Of a stretch of 64,000 nucleotides of DNA, positions 23,045 to 31,856 are shown in pieces. The notes under the pieces were generated by a model. That model worked only from the letters and a program-made list of their open reading frames with translations, searched no databases and had not been told where the DNA came from. The position numbers were made by a program, and so were the translations under genes. The stretch lies in contig NZ_JAFMYU010000026.1 in NCBI RefSeq assembly GCF_017353255.1, forward strand, positions 1 to 64,000, in the 5' to 3' direction. This DNA is from Fibrella aquatilis. GTDB lineage: Bacteria > Bacteroidota > Bacteroidia > Cytophagales > Spirosomataceae. The number at the start of each line of letters is the position of its first letter. The stretch's first letter is position 1.

Positions 23045-25858
23045 CTAAAATAACCGGTAGCGCAGACCCAGCGTGAAATAGCTACCCCGGCGGTAGTTCA
23101 TAAACTTAGGGTCGGTGGCGCGGTCGAACTTGAGGTCTTTTTTATTGGGGTCGTCCTGTAGGTAGAGCACCGCCTGATTGAGCAGATCCGATACACCTCC
23201 GTTGACTGACAGCCGTTCTGTAATGTCGCGGCTAATGGTGAGGTCGATGGTGTGGCGGGGCATTTCCACCACTTCTGAATAAGGCGGGTTGGTGCCACTG
23301 CCCACAAACACGATGCGCGGGCCAAACACGTTATATAAGGCCGACACCTGCCAGCCTTTAGTGTTGTAGTACAGTCCGGTGTTCACTACATAGGGTGACT
23401 GTCCCTGCAACTGCCTGTTGGGCGTCCACGACGCTTTGCCGTCTACGGCTACTTCACTCTTAATCAGCGAGCCGTTGAAGAGCAGGGTGGCGTTAGAGAA
23501 AAACCGTCCTCCCAGGAAGTTCAACTTCTTGCGTATGTCGAGTTCCACGCCAGCTGCGTAGGCACTGGGCGCATTGATAAACGTAAACGCCAGGTTAGTG
23601 GTGTTAGCAATGCTCGACTCGATAGGGTTCGCGAAATGCTTATAGAATACACCAAAATGGACGTTCTCGCCATCAGACGGATAGTATTCATACCGCAGGT
23701 CGAAGTTGTCAATGTCGGCTACCTCGAGCAAATTGCCTGGCGTACCATTGCCACTAGCCGGGTTGTATAAAGAGCCGTAGGTCAGCGCGTTCAAGTCAAA
23801 ATCGTAATAGACAAACGGTGCCCATTCCCTAAATTCGGGCCGGTTCAGTGTGCGGCCGTAGGCTGCCCGGATCAGGGCTTTTTCGGTCAGATTATAGCTT
23901 AAGTTGGCTGACGGTAGTAGCTTATCGGTTGTAATAGACCGGTTGATGGGTTCGCCATTTAAACCAGCCACGATAGACTGCACGTTGTGCTCGAAACGGG
24001 CACCTAGTAAGAGTTTTACTTTGTCGGTGGTGTAGTTAGCAGAGAGGTAACCGGCAGCCAGTTTATTGGCCGCGTCGTACGAATAGTTGGGTTTCACGCC
24101 TGGTCGGAGCGAGATACTGGCACCATCTTCTTCAAAGCCAAACCCAGAGCCGCGCTCTACGTTGGCGGTGTTGAAAATATCGCTGATGGGCTTGGCCAGC
24201 AGCGTATTGTAGTTGGGGTTAAGGTTCGACAGCGAGTAGCCGAACAACCGCGCCACAAACTGCCGGTCTTTGTTTTCTATGTACGTACCCGCCGCCAGTT
24301 CAAACTTGTCACTGAACTTCTGTTTCAGGTTCAGGTTCAGGCTGTAGATGTTCTCGTTCAGGTCCTGGTACAGCCGCGACCCAGAGAACAGGTTCACGCC
24401 GCTGGTAAACAAAATAGCCTGTTTGCTGGTGGCGTTGTACTCCTGCCGCCGCAGGTCAGGCTCCTTTTTGTTTGAAATTGCGTAGCCCAGTACCCAGTCG
24501 ATAGAGAGGCCACTTTTATAGTTGATGTTGTGATTACCTGCCAGCTGCCCATTATACACCAGGCGGCTTTGGTAGCCCATCGAATAGCTGTATTTGGTCA
24601 GGTTTACGCCCTCTTCGTCAAACTGGTCACGTAGCGTAACCTGGTTGCGCGAGAGTTGGTTGAGCATGTTGCGGAACTCTAGTTTCGAGCCGTTGCCCAG
24701 CGAGAAGACAAAGTTTTGCAACAAACCCAGACGCACATTATTGCCAAACTGCCGGTCGCGGTTGAACACGTTGTTCTGAAACACGTCAAGCCGGTCAATG
24801 TTGAACGACGTGTTTGTATTCGAATAGCTAATGGCTGATAGACTCCCCAACGACCGGTTGCCCAGTTTCAGGCCCGTGAGGTAGCTGAGGTTAAACCGCA
24901 AATCGGGCATGGCCGGGCTGGTAGTGAGCGGATAGGTGTTCGGGAATGCTTTGGCCTGTGCCGTGGGGATTACACCGTTGGCATCGGGCGTTACTGCGGG
25001 CAACTGTCGGTCGGCGGCACCGAAGCCAAGCCAATCTTTGCTATACTTTACATCCTGCGTAAAATCGCTAAATGTGGTACCGGCCCGGTAGCCACCCGTA
25101 AACGAGATGTTAAGTGACCGTTCGGTAGAACTGGGCTGGCGGGTGTATACTTTCACCATACCCCCTGCGAAATCGCCGGGTAGTTCGGGAGCCGGTGTTT
25201 TGAAGATCAGCACCCGGTCGAGCAGGTTCGAAGGAATGATATCAAATGAAAACGCCTTCCGGTCGGTCTCTGACGAAGGGGCCACGGCATCGTTCAGCCA
25301 TACCGTATTGTAACGGTCATTCAGGCCCCGGATGTTGATGAACCGATTGTCGACGATGGTTACACCCGGAATTCGGCGGACTACTTCGGCAGCATCGCGG
25401 TCCTGCGACTTAATGATCTGTTCGGCCGATACGCCGCTGACTACCTGTTGCGCCTGTCGGATCTGCGAGATAACGGCCACTTCGGTGTTGCTGGTGCGCG
25501 AGGCCCGTACTACCACTTCAATCAGGTTTTGCTGGTCGGTGGCCAGGGTAGTGTTGAGCAGGGTAATTTTGTCAGGCTCGACGGTGATGTTGGCCACTTC
25601 GCCCGTTTTGTAGCCCACAGCCGAGATGACGATAGTGTAGGTGCCCGCCGGTACCCGGTTGATGACAAAGTTGCCCTCAATGTCGGTGGCAGCCCCCTGG
25701 GTAGTGCCCTTCATCAGGACAGTAGCACCAATCAGTGCTTCTTTGGTCAGCAGGTCTGTTATCTGCCCTTTCACAATACCCGGCGTCTGCGCCTGAGAAA
25801 CTAGTGAAAATAAAAGACAGCTGACATTTAGAAAGAAGCAGCAGATGTATTTTTTCAT
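23045..25858 (-). CDS. TonB-dependent receptor with carboxypeptidase-like domain
   Basis: A 937-residue outer-membrane receptor. After a signal peptide (cut near SQAQ) comes a carboxypeptidase D regulatory-like domain (GIVKGQITDLLTKEALIGAT and the GNFVINRVPAGTYTIVISAVGY repeat, about residues 27-110), a plug domain (SAEQIIKSQDRDAAEVVRRI, INIRGLNDRYNTVWLNDA), and a beta-barrel ending in the aromatic YFTLGLRYRLF. It should bind a ligand at the surface and import it with energy from TonB-ExbBD. The partner lipoprotein downstream may capture the ligand. Neither shows SusC/SusD features, so a glycan is not implied. Confidence 0.93.
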   Translation of the reverse strand: MKKYICCFFLNVSCLLFSLVSQAQTPGIVKGQITDLLTKEALIGATVLMKGTTQGAATDIEGNFVINRVPAGTYTIVISAVGYKTGEVANITVEPDKITLLNTTLATDQQNLIEVVVRASRTSNTEVAVISQIRQAQQVVSGVSAEQIIKSQDRDAAEVVRRIPGVTIVDNRFINIRGLNDRYNTVWLNDAVAPSSETDRKAFSFDIIPSNLLDRVLIFKTPAPELPGDFAGGMVKVYTRQPSSTERSLNISFTGGYRAGTTFSDFTQDVKYSKDWLGFGAADRQLPAVTPDANGVIPTAQAKAFPNTYPLTTSPAMPDLRFNLSYLTGLKLGNRSLGSLSAISYSNTNTSFNIDRLDVFQNNVFNRDRQFGNNVRLGLLQNFVFSLGNGSKLEFRNMLNQLSRNQVTLRDQFDEEGVNLTKYSYSMGYQSRLVYNGQLAGNHNINYKSGLSIDWVLGYAISNKKEPDLRRQEYNATSKQAILFTSGVNLFSGSRLYQDLNENIYSLNLNLKQKFSDKFELAAGTYIENKDRQFVARLFGYSLSNLNPNYNTLLAKPISDIFNTANVERGSGFGFEEDGASISLRPGVKPNYSYDAANKLAAGYLSANYTTDKVKLLLGARFEHNVQSIVAGLNGEPINRSITTDKLLPSANLSYNLTEKALIRAAYGRTLNRPEFREWAPFVYYDFDLNALTYGSLYNPASGNGTPGNLLEVADIDNFDLRYEYYPSDGENVHFGVFYKHFANPIESSIANTTNLAFTFINAPSAYAAGVELDIRKKLNFLGGRFFSNATLLFNGSLIKSEVAVDGKASWTPNRQLQGQSPYVVNTGLYYNTKGWQVSALYNVFGPRIVFVGSGTNPPYSEVVEMPRHTIDLTISRDITERLSVNGGVSDLLNQAVLYLQDDPNKKDLKFDRATDPKFMNYRRGSYFTLGLRYRLF

Positions 25859-25956
25859 AGTAAAAATAGTTGATTATCAACTAATTCTGGTGTCAATTAC
25901 TGGTTAGGCAAGCAAAGTCGAGAGTATGACTTTTTTTAGATTACCGTAATTTGCTG

Positions 25957-25964
25957 CAAAGGTA
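25957..25964 (-). promoter_or_regulatory. -7 element (TACCTTTG) upstream of the TonB receptor
   Basis: On the minus strand TACCTTTG matches the Bacteroidota -7 box. It is about 100 bp from the start codon, leaving a long leader. No good -33 TTG was found at normal spacing, so the call is tentative. The rest of 25859-26155 is AT-rich with no gene. Confidence 0.4.
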
Positions 25965-26155
25965 TTGGCTCTCTCTCAGATGTAGATTAAGCCAATGTTA
26001 TGTATTGCACATGGGTAGTCTATAGCTAGTTTGGCAGAAGGCGTATCCACATTATTACAAATGAAAATGGTTGCCTTTGTCTTCTTTCTACGTCATAACT
26101 AACTGAAGCCAGCGAGGCTCATCCCGGGCCTGTTCAATACCCATTTATGTTGTTT

Positions 26156-28441
26156 ATGAAACACCGTATACCTTGTCTACTAACCTTTTTTCTGCTGATC
26201 TTTTGTCAGTCGATCCAGGCACAAACCACCCTCACTACGCTTCCGTTGCCCGTTACCAGTGTCTGCGCGGGGGCATCGCTTAGTATTGCCTTCACTCAAA
26301 GCGGCACCCTAACTGCTGGCAACATCTACACAGCGCAACTCAGCAGCGGCGGTGACTACACTAACCTGAGCAGCCTTGCCGCGCCCACGCTGGATGCCGC
26401 CACGGGGCAATATACCCTGGTGGCCACCGTGCCCGCGTCGGCCACGGCGGGGGGGGGCTATCGGGTGCGGGTAGTGGCCAGTAGCCCCATTGTGGTGGGG
26501 TCGGTGAGTAGCACCACACTTACGGTGCGTGCCCAGCCCGGTGCGCCCACGCTGGCCCTGCAACTGGTATCGCCCAACACCTACCAGTATACCTTCTGCC
26601 AGAACGACAAGGCCGTGCTGTTGTCAGACCTGGTTAATGCCGCTCCTGACAATTACCGGGTGCAGTATGACGTAGGCACCGGGCTGGCCCCCACGGCTCA
26701 GAAGTCGTTTACGGCCCCCACCCTGAACCCCACGCAGCCTGGCAAAGCCGTTTACAATGTCCGGTATGTGGTGATGGACGATAAAAAAGGCTGTAATCCG
26801 CCCGAACAAATCAGTTCAGTAGCCTATGTAGTGGTGGAGGTAAAACCCCGCCCTGCGCTGCCGTCGGTGGCTACCACGGCGGTGACGTATTGCCAGAGCC
26901 AATCGCCTAACCCCCTGACGGCCAGCCTTACCACGCCTGGTGCTGAGTTGACCTGGTACGATGCCAACGGCACGGCCCTCAGCGGCATCAGCCCCCTGCC
27001 CGCTACCAACCAGCCCGGCACGTTTGTATACCAGGCCGTGCAATCGCTCGACCGCTGCGAGGGGCCACGGGCCTCGGTCACGGTGACGGTAGCACCCGCC
27101 GCCGCCACGCCTACCACGTCGGCCACCCGCATAGACCTGTGCCGGGGTGCTACGGCCACGTCGTTGACGGCCACGGGCGCCAACCTGATCTGGACCGACC
27201 CCAACGGCGTCACGTCTACCGCCGCCCCCACACCACCCACCGTCAACGTGTCGAAAACTGCCGACGGCGATGTGTACTATGTGGTGCAACCCAATGCCAA
27301 CGGCTGTACTAGTCAGCGGCTGGCCATTCGGGTGGTGGTGCAGGCGGCTCCTACGCTGGCTCTTACGGGTAGTGCCACGGCCAATTTGGGGCAGGAGGTA
27401 CCCCTCAAGCTCGCCTTCACGGGGGCAGGACCGTACCGTTTCAAGCTCTCGAACGGCCTCAGCAGCACCGCCCAGCGCGACACTACCATTTCGGTGTTGC
27501 CCGAAAAAACCACCACCTACCAGGTAACCGAGGTAAGCAACACCTGCGGTACGGGACTGCCCGTCAGTGCCGTCACGATCACCGTGCTGGTGCCTACCAT
27601 TCGTACGCAGGGTCTCAGTAGCAACAGCCTGTGTGCGGGAGCTTCGTTGCTGACCACTTTCCAGACCACCGGCTCATTCAACGCGGGCAGTACGTTCCGC
27701 CTGCAAATGGCCCGCCCCGTGACGGATACGGCCAGTGCCAGCTATGTCGACCTAAGTAATCTGTTGGCGGGCAACGGCCAGATTTCGGGCACCATTCCGG
27801 CCACGGCTACGGCGGGGACCTACTGGGTGCGGGTGGTAGCCACCAACCCTAAAATACCCATCAACGGCAGTATCAGCCCCACGCTGCTAAATGTGCAGGG
27901 CACGGCTACGGCCTCGCTCTCGGCCACACCCGCCACCATTTTGGCGGGTGAGTCTGCCAAGCTCGTGGTGACCCTAGGCGGCACTGGCCCCTGGACGTTT
28001 GCCTACCGCGACAGCACCGACATACCAGGCACCGGACAGACGATCACGACTAGCACCAGTTCCTACACCCTTGCCGTAACGCCCGCAAAGACAGTGGTTT
28101 ATAAAATTTCGTCGGTGGGTAATGCCTGCGGTACCAGCACGGCTTCTCCGGCGCGGGCGCTGATTACGGTAAACCCTCTTTTGGCTACCGAACCGCTGAT
28201 GGCTGGGGTGTCGGTGTTTCCGGTGCCCGCCACGGCCAGCCTCACGGTACACATCGACCCGGCGCTGCTCACCCGGCCCGCCACGCTTGAACTGGTCAAC
28301 CTGGCCGGGCTGGTCACGCATCGGCAACCCACTAGCCAGCCCACCACATTGCTACCCCTCGACGGACAGGCGACGGGTTTGCTGCTGCTGCGGGTACAGG
28401 CGGGCGGACAAACAATGACCTATCGGGTGCTGAAACAATAG
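26156..28441 (+). CDS. Large T9SS type A sorting-domain protein with Ig-like repeats
   Basis: A 761-residue secreted protein. The ATG at 26156 gives a clean signal peptide (MKHRIPCLLTFFLLIFCQSI, cut near QAQ). The body contains repeated Ig-like modules: the phrases VCAGASLSIAF and LCAGASLLTTF open two related blocks, each with a GxYWVRVVATNP-like or GGYRVRVVASSP ending. A run of cysteine-containing YCQSQSP / DLCRGATA modules lies between. The end, VSVFPVPATASLTVHID to YRVLKQ, is a type A T9SS C-terminal domain. It is likely an adhesin or surface structural protein. Confidence 0.88.
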   Translation: MKHRIPCLLTFFLLIFCQSIQAQTTLTTLPLPVTSVCAGASLSIAFTQSGTLTAGNIYTAQLSSGGDYTNLSSLAAPTLDAATGQYTLVATVPASATAGGGYRVRVVASSPIVVGSVSSTTLTVRAQPGAPTLALQLVSPNTYQYTFCQNDKAVLLSDLVNAAPDNYRVQYDVGTGLAPTAQKSFTAPTLNPTQPGKAVYNVRYVVMDDKKGCNPPEQISSVAYVVVEVKPRPALPSVATTAVTYCQSQSPNPLTASLTTPGAELTWYDANGTALSGISPLPATNQPGTFVYQAVQSLDRCEGPRASVTVTVAPAAATPTTSATRIDLCRGATATSLTATGANLIWTDPNGVTSTAAPTPPTVNVSKTADGDVYYVVQPNANGCTSQRLAIRVVVQAAPTLALTGSATANLGQEVPLKLAFTGAGPYRFKLSNGLSSTAQRDTTISVLPEKTTTYQVTEVSNTCGTGLPVSAVTITVLVPTIRTQGLSSNSLCAGASLLTTFQTTGSFNAGSTFRLQMARPVTDTASASYVDLSNLLAGNGQISGTIPATATAGTYWVRVVATNPKIPINGSISPTLLNVQGTATASLSATPATILAGESAKLVVTLGGTGPWTFAYRDSTDIPGTGQTITTSTSSYTLAVTPAKTVVYKISSVGNACGTSTASPARALITVNPLLATEPLMAGVSVFPVPATASLTVHIDPALLTRPATLELVNLAGLVTHRQPTSQPTTLLPLDGQATGLLLLRVQAGGQTMTYRVLKQ

Positions 28442-28462
28442 ACTAAGCTTTACTGCCAATGA

Positions 28463-29578
28463 CTACTGACCAACCACATAGCTCGCTTCCACAGAAAAGT
28501 GATCCGAGTAGGGTATTTCGTTGTGGGTGAGGAAGTTGGTGGCGCGGAGGCGGTCGGCGGTGTAGAACTGATTATCGATGCGGATGAAACGCGGTGCCCG
28601 GTTGAGCGACAGGCCAAAACCACGGCCGGCGTCTTCAAAGGCGTTGTGCAGCCGGTTGCGTAGCCGCTGGTAGACTACGCTGTAGGGTGTGTCGTTAAAG
28701 TCGCCGGTAACAATGGCAGGGTAGGGAGTAGTAGCTAGCAAGTCTTCAATCACCTGCACTTCACCCCGCCGCGACACAAAACCCGTTTTTAGCGCCCCCA
28801 ACACCGACCGCGTTTCGGCCTTTACGCCCGCCATCTGATCTTCTTCAAACACCCGCCGCACCCGAATGCCCATCGATTGCAAATGCACGTTGATGATCCG
28901 GATTGTGTCGGTGCCTACCACAATGTCGGCCCAGACCAGGCCGTTGAACGAGTTGAATTGCTGGTGGCCCTGCCGCACGATAGGGTAGCGTGAAAACGTG
29001 GCCACGCCAATGTACTTGGCCGTAACAGGCTGTAAGAGAGCGGTGTACGTATAGCCCGCCTTAGCCAGTCGCCCGGCCATGTCGAAGGCCGGGGCTTCGG
29101 TGCCGGTATAAAATTCCTGGAAGCACTTGATGGGAGCCGGGTGCCTGATTATCCAGTCGGTCAGCAGGCGCGAGTTGCGGGGTTCGCGTTTGAGCTTGTC
29201 CTTGTAGAGGTCTTCCAGCCCAAACACCGACACGTTGTAACTCAACAGCGAAAAGGTCGTTTGGCCGGGGGCGGCAGGGTCGGGGTGGTCGAAGGAGAAC
29301 GTGCGGGGCCAGAGCCAATAGCCTGCCAACAGAGCCACCACACTAAGTAAGCTGCGCCAGGGCCTCGAAAACAGCCACATCAGGCCCAGCACAATGAGCG
29401 CTACCCAGGCCACCGGCAACGAGATCATAAGCATACTCGCCGACCAGTGTTCGAGCGGAAGCCGGGCCAGCAGGTAGTAGACCAGTAGCGTATAGAAAAA
29501 CACGCCGATGTGCACCGACCAAGCCAGCGACCTGGCTATAAACCCAAAAAAGCGGCCAATACGAGTGATGATAGACAT
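28463..29578 (-). CDS. Membrane-anchored endonuclease/exonuclease/phosphatase-family protein
   Basis: A 371-residue protein with three N-terminal transmembrane helices (about residues 15-100), then an EEP-fold hydrolase: FSLLSYNVSVFG, FQEFYTGTEAPAF with the metal Glu, VTGDFNDTPYSVVYQRL, and SDHFSVEA at the C terminus holding the catalytic Asp-His. The active domain probably faces the periplasm. Substrates of the family include DNA, lipids and phosphate esters; not assignable here. The 3' end overlaps a possible heptamer half-arm (ccaatga, ctactga, about 28456-28476). Confidence 0.88.
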   Translation of the reverse strand: MSIITRIGRFFGFIARSLAWSVHIGVFFYTLLVYYLLARLPLEHWSASMLMISLPVAWVALIVLGLMWLFSRPWRSLLSVVALLAGYWLWPRTFSFDHPDPAAPGQTTFSLLSYNVSVFGLEDLYKDKLKREPRNSRLLTDWIIRHPAPIKCFQEFYTGTEAPAFDMAGRLAKAGYTYTALLQPVTAKYIGVATFSRYPIVRQGHQQFNSFNGLVWADIVVGTDTIRIINVHLQSMGIRVRRVFEEDQMAGVKAETRSVLGALKTGFVSRRGEVQVIEDLLATTPYPAIVTGDFNDTPYSVVYQRLRNRLHNAFEDAGRGFGLSLNRAPRFIRIDNQFYTADRLRATNFLTHNEIPYSDHFSVEASYVVGQ

Positions 29579-29582
29579 GTAG

Positions 29583-29696
29583 TGATTTACGATGTATGAT
29601 TTACGAATTACGATTGTTGCTTACGCGTCAGCTTGCTGTGGCGTAAATAGACGCGTAAGCAACAATCGTAATTCGTAAATCGTACATCGTAAATCA
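29583..29696. repeat. Heptad-armed palindrome D (47-bp arms)
   Basis: Arms 29583-29629 and 29650-29696 are complementary at 46 of 47 positions, with a 20-nt loop. The left arm reads as 7-bp units: gatttac, gatgtat, gatttac, gaattac, gattgtt. The apex is ttgcttacgcgtc. It starts 5 bp from the start codon of the minus gene and lies between two divergent genes, so it is not an obvious terminator. Confidence 0.9.
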
Positions 29697-29749
29697 AAAC
29701 CTTGCCTGCAAAGCTACAACACGCCCCCCGCCCCGCCGCCGTCCGGAGG

Positions 29750-29780
29750 TTGCTTTTCGCGGAATAAGGTGCTATCTTTG
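29750..29780 (+). promoter_or_regulatory. Promoter of the rimP-nusA operon
   Basis: TTG at 29750-29752 and TATCTTTG at 29773-29780, with 20 bp between, match the Bacteroidota promoter. The start of transcription should be near 29786, leaving a leader of about 60 nt before rimP that contains a terminator hairpin. Confidence 0.7.
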
Positions 29781-29811
29781 CGGCACTTAGCAACATCAGA
29801 ACTGGTATAGC

Positions 29812-29835
29812 AAAGGGAGGGCACCTCCCTTTTTT
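29812..29835 (+). terminator. Terminator hairpin in the rimP leader (candidate attenuator)
   Basis: A 9-bp perfect stem aaagggagg / cctcccttt with loop gca is followed by T's to 29835, ending 14 bp before the rimP ATG. It lies after the promoter and before the first gene, so it would end transcription prematurely unless bypassed. Confidence 0.8.
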
Positions 29836-29849
29836 AGTTGGTAGTAAGC

Positions 29850-30347
29850 ATGAACGACGTAACCCATATTGCCGCCCTACTGCAACCGTTTTTGAACGAT
29901 GGCGAATTCTACATCGTTGATATTCAGGTGGCTGGTCGGCAGGGGGGGACGCTGAAAGTAACGGTACTGCTGGATTCAGATGCAGGCATCACCATTGAAG
30001 AGTGCGCCCGCATCGGTCGGCAGTTGGGCAACCAGATGGACGAACAAAACTTCTTTGGGGAAGCTCCCTTCAACCTCGAAGTGTCGTCGCCCGGTGTCGA
30101 TTTTCCGCTCACGCAGGTCCGGCAGTTTGCCAAAAACGTGGGCCGGACCCTGAAGGTGCAGTTCAAGGACGGGCCAACGCTGGTTGGCAAGCTCGAATCT
30201 GTCGATGATAACAGCCTGGTGCTCGACGTGCCCCCGGCTAAGATTAGTAAAACAAAACGCAAAACGATGACGGAATTGCCACCTGAAGGACCACAATCTG
30301 TTCAGTTGGACCAGATTCAGAAAGCGACCGTAGAAATTATATTTTAA
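29850..30347 (+). CDS. rimP: Ribosome maturation factor RimP
   Basis: A 165-residue RimP needed for 30S subunit maturation. Landmarks: YIVDIQVAGRQGGTLKVTVL, DSDAGITIEECARIGRQLGNQ with the conserved Asp, and NLEVSSPGVDFPLTQVRQF. The ATG at 29850 is chosen; a TTG at 29838 lies too close to the upstream terminator. It heads the rimP-nusA-infB order seen in most bacteria. nusA starts 57 bp downstream. Confidence 0.95.
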   Translation: MNDVTHIAALLQPFLNDGEFYIVDIQVAGRQGGTLKVTVLLDSDAGITIEECARIGRQLGNQMDEQNFFGEAPFNLEVSSPGVDFPLTQVRQFAKNVGRTLKVQFKDGPTLVGKLESVDDNSLVLDVPPAKISKTKRKTMTELPPEGPQSVQLDQIQKATVEIIF

Positions 30348-30404
30348 GCCTGTGTTGGTCAACCCTAAACCCGTTGGCCGCCCGTTGAACCCCCACTAAC
30401 TAAC

Positions 30405-31679
30405 GTGAAAACCCAGACTAAAACGCCCCAGCCGTCGAGCAGTAGCCTGCTCATCGAATCGTTTGCTGAGTTTGCCCGGTCGAAGAACATTGACCGGCCT
30501 ACCATGATCGCCATTCTGGAAGAAGTATTCCGCACCATGATTCGTAAGAAATATGGTACCGACGAAAACTTCGACGTGATCATCAACGCCGAAAGCGGGG
30601 ATCTGGAGATGTGGCGCACCCGTGAAATCGTAGACGACAACTCAGAAGACATCTGGGATTATGACAAAATACCCCTCGCCGAAGCCCGCCTCATCCAGGC
30701 TGACTTTGAAGTGGGCGAACAAGTGGCCGAAGAGGTCAAACTAGACGATTTTGGGCGTCGGGTGGTGCAAACGGCCCGCCAAACGCTCATTCAGCGTATT
30801 AAAGATTTAGAAAAAGAACTGCTGTATCAGAAATACATTGATCAGGTTGGCGACCTGGTTTCGGCGGAAGTATACCAACTTCTGAAGGCCGAAATCATTC
30901 TGGTAGATGGAGAAAATAATGAGCTGAGTTTGCCCCGCAACGAGCAGATTCCGAAAGACCGTTACCGCAAAGGCGATCCGGTAAAAGCGGTCATCCACCG
31001 CGTCGACATGAACAACGGGACACCTAAAATTGTCCTGTCGCGTACCTCACCCGTATTTCTGGAGCGGTTGTTCGAATCAGAAATTCCTGAAATCTACGAC
31101 GGCCTTATCTCCATCCGCAAGGTGGTGCGAGAGCCGGGCGAACGCGCCAAAGTAGCCGTAGAATCATATGACGAGCGTATTGACCCGGTGGGGGCTTGCG
31201 TGGGCATGAAAGGATCACGGATTCACTCCATCGTGCGGGAATTGGGTAACGAGAATATCGACGTGATCAACTACACCGAAAACCTCGAACTGCTCATCAG
31301 CCGCGCCCTCAGCCCGGCCAAAGTCAGCTCGATGAACATCGACCGGGAGGCGGGCCGCGTGGCAGTTTTCCTCAAGCCCGACCAGGTGTCGCTGGCTATT
31401 GGTAAAGGTGGTCAGAACATTAAGCTGGCGGGCCGGTTAGTGAATCTGGAACTCGACGTGTACCGCGAAAACGAAGGCCCCGAAGATGACGAAGACGTGG
31501 ACCTTGGTGAGTTCCGCGATGAAATCGACGAGTGGATCATCGACGAGTTCCGCCGCGTGGGTCTCGACACCGCCAAGAGCGTGTTGGCCTTGAGCCGCGA
31601 AGAACTCGTACGCCGCACCGACCTCGAAGATGACACCATCGGCGAGGTAGTAGGCATCCTGAGCCAGGAATTTGAATAA
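30405..31679 (+). CDS. nusA: Transcription termination/antitermination factor NusA
   Basis: A 424-residue NusA that binds RNA polymerase and modulates pausing, termination and antitermination. The order is an N-terminal polymerase-binding domain (IESFAEFARSKNIDRPTMIA), an S1 domain (about residues 150-210, YRKGDPVKAVIHRVDMN), then KH1 and KH2 (GACVGMKGSRIHSIVRELG and VAIGKGGQNIKLAGRL-like), and an acidic C-terminal tail. The start codon appears to be GTG at 30405. Its own operon leader carries a terminator, so it could regulate itself. Confidence 0.96.
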   Translation: MKTQTKTPQPSSSSLLIESFAEFARSKNIDRPTMIAILEEVFRTMIRKKYGTDENFDVIINAESGDLEMWRTREIVDDNSEDIWDYDKIPLAEARLIQADFEVGEQVAEEVKLDDFGRRVVQTARQTLIQRIKDLEKELLYQKYIDQVGDLVSAEVYQLLKAEIILVDGENNELSLPRNEQIPKDRYRKGDPVKAVIHRVDMNNGTPKIVLSRTSPVFLERLFESEIPEIYDGLISIRKVVREPGERAKVAVESYDERIDPVGACVGMKGSRIHSIVRELGNENIDVINYTENLELLISRALSPAKVSSMNIDREAGRVAVFLKPDQVSLAIGKGGQNIKLAGRLVNLELDVYRENEGPEDDEDVDLGEFRDEIDEWIIDEFRRVGLDTAKSVLALSREELVRRTDLEDDTIGEVVGILSQEFE

Positions 31680-31681
31680 CA

Positions 31682-31774
31682 GTCTTCTGTTTACCGTCTT
31701 CTGTCTTCTGTTGGCTGACGCGAGTATTGCTGACGCGTCAGCCAACAGAAGACAGAAGACGGTAAACAGAAGAC
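31682..31774. repeat. Heptad-armed palindrome E between nusA and infB
   Basis: Perfect 40-bp arms (31682-31721 and 31735-31774) around a 13-nt loop gagtattgctgac. Units are gtcttct and variants, each 7 bp. The apex ggctgacgc ... gcgtcagcc matches palindromes A and B. It begins 2 bp after the nusA stop codon. Confidence 0.9.
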
Positions 31775-31804
31775 AGAAAAGAGGAATTTATAATCCGTTA
31801 ACTG

Positions 31805-31837
31805 TTGTTATCACTGTATAAACAACCATTAATTTTG
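31805..31837 (+). promoter_or_regulatory. Possible internal promoter of infB
   Basis: TTG at 31805-31807 and TAATTTTG at 31830-31837 are 22 bp apart, slightly wider than usual. Transcription would start near 31843, just ahead of the infB ATG at 31857. This would give infB its own supply beyond palindrome E. Confidence 0.5.
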
Positions 31838-31856
31838 TCGGGTCTAAACCGAACGT

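Noticed and set aside
28456-28476. Another heptad palindrome at the end of the endonuclease/exonuclease/phosphatase-family gene
   Set aside because: Only two or three 7-bp units resembling palindrome H and no opposing arm; too short to call.
29583-29836. tRNA or structured RNA gene upstream of rimP, as in some bacteria
   Set aside because: No cloverleaf or T-arm sequence was found; the structure is explained by palindrome D and a short terminator hairpin.
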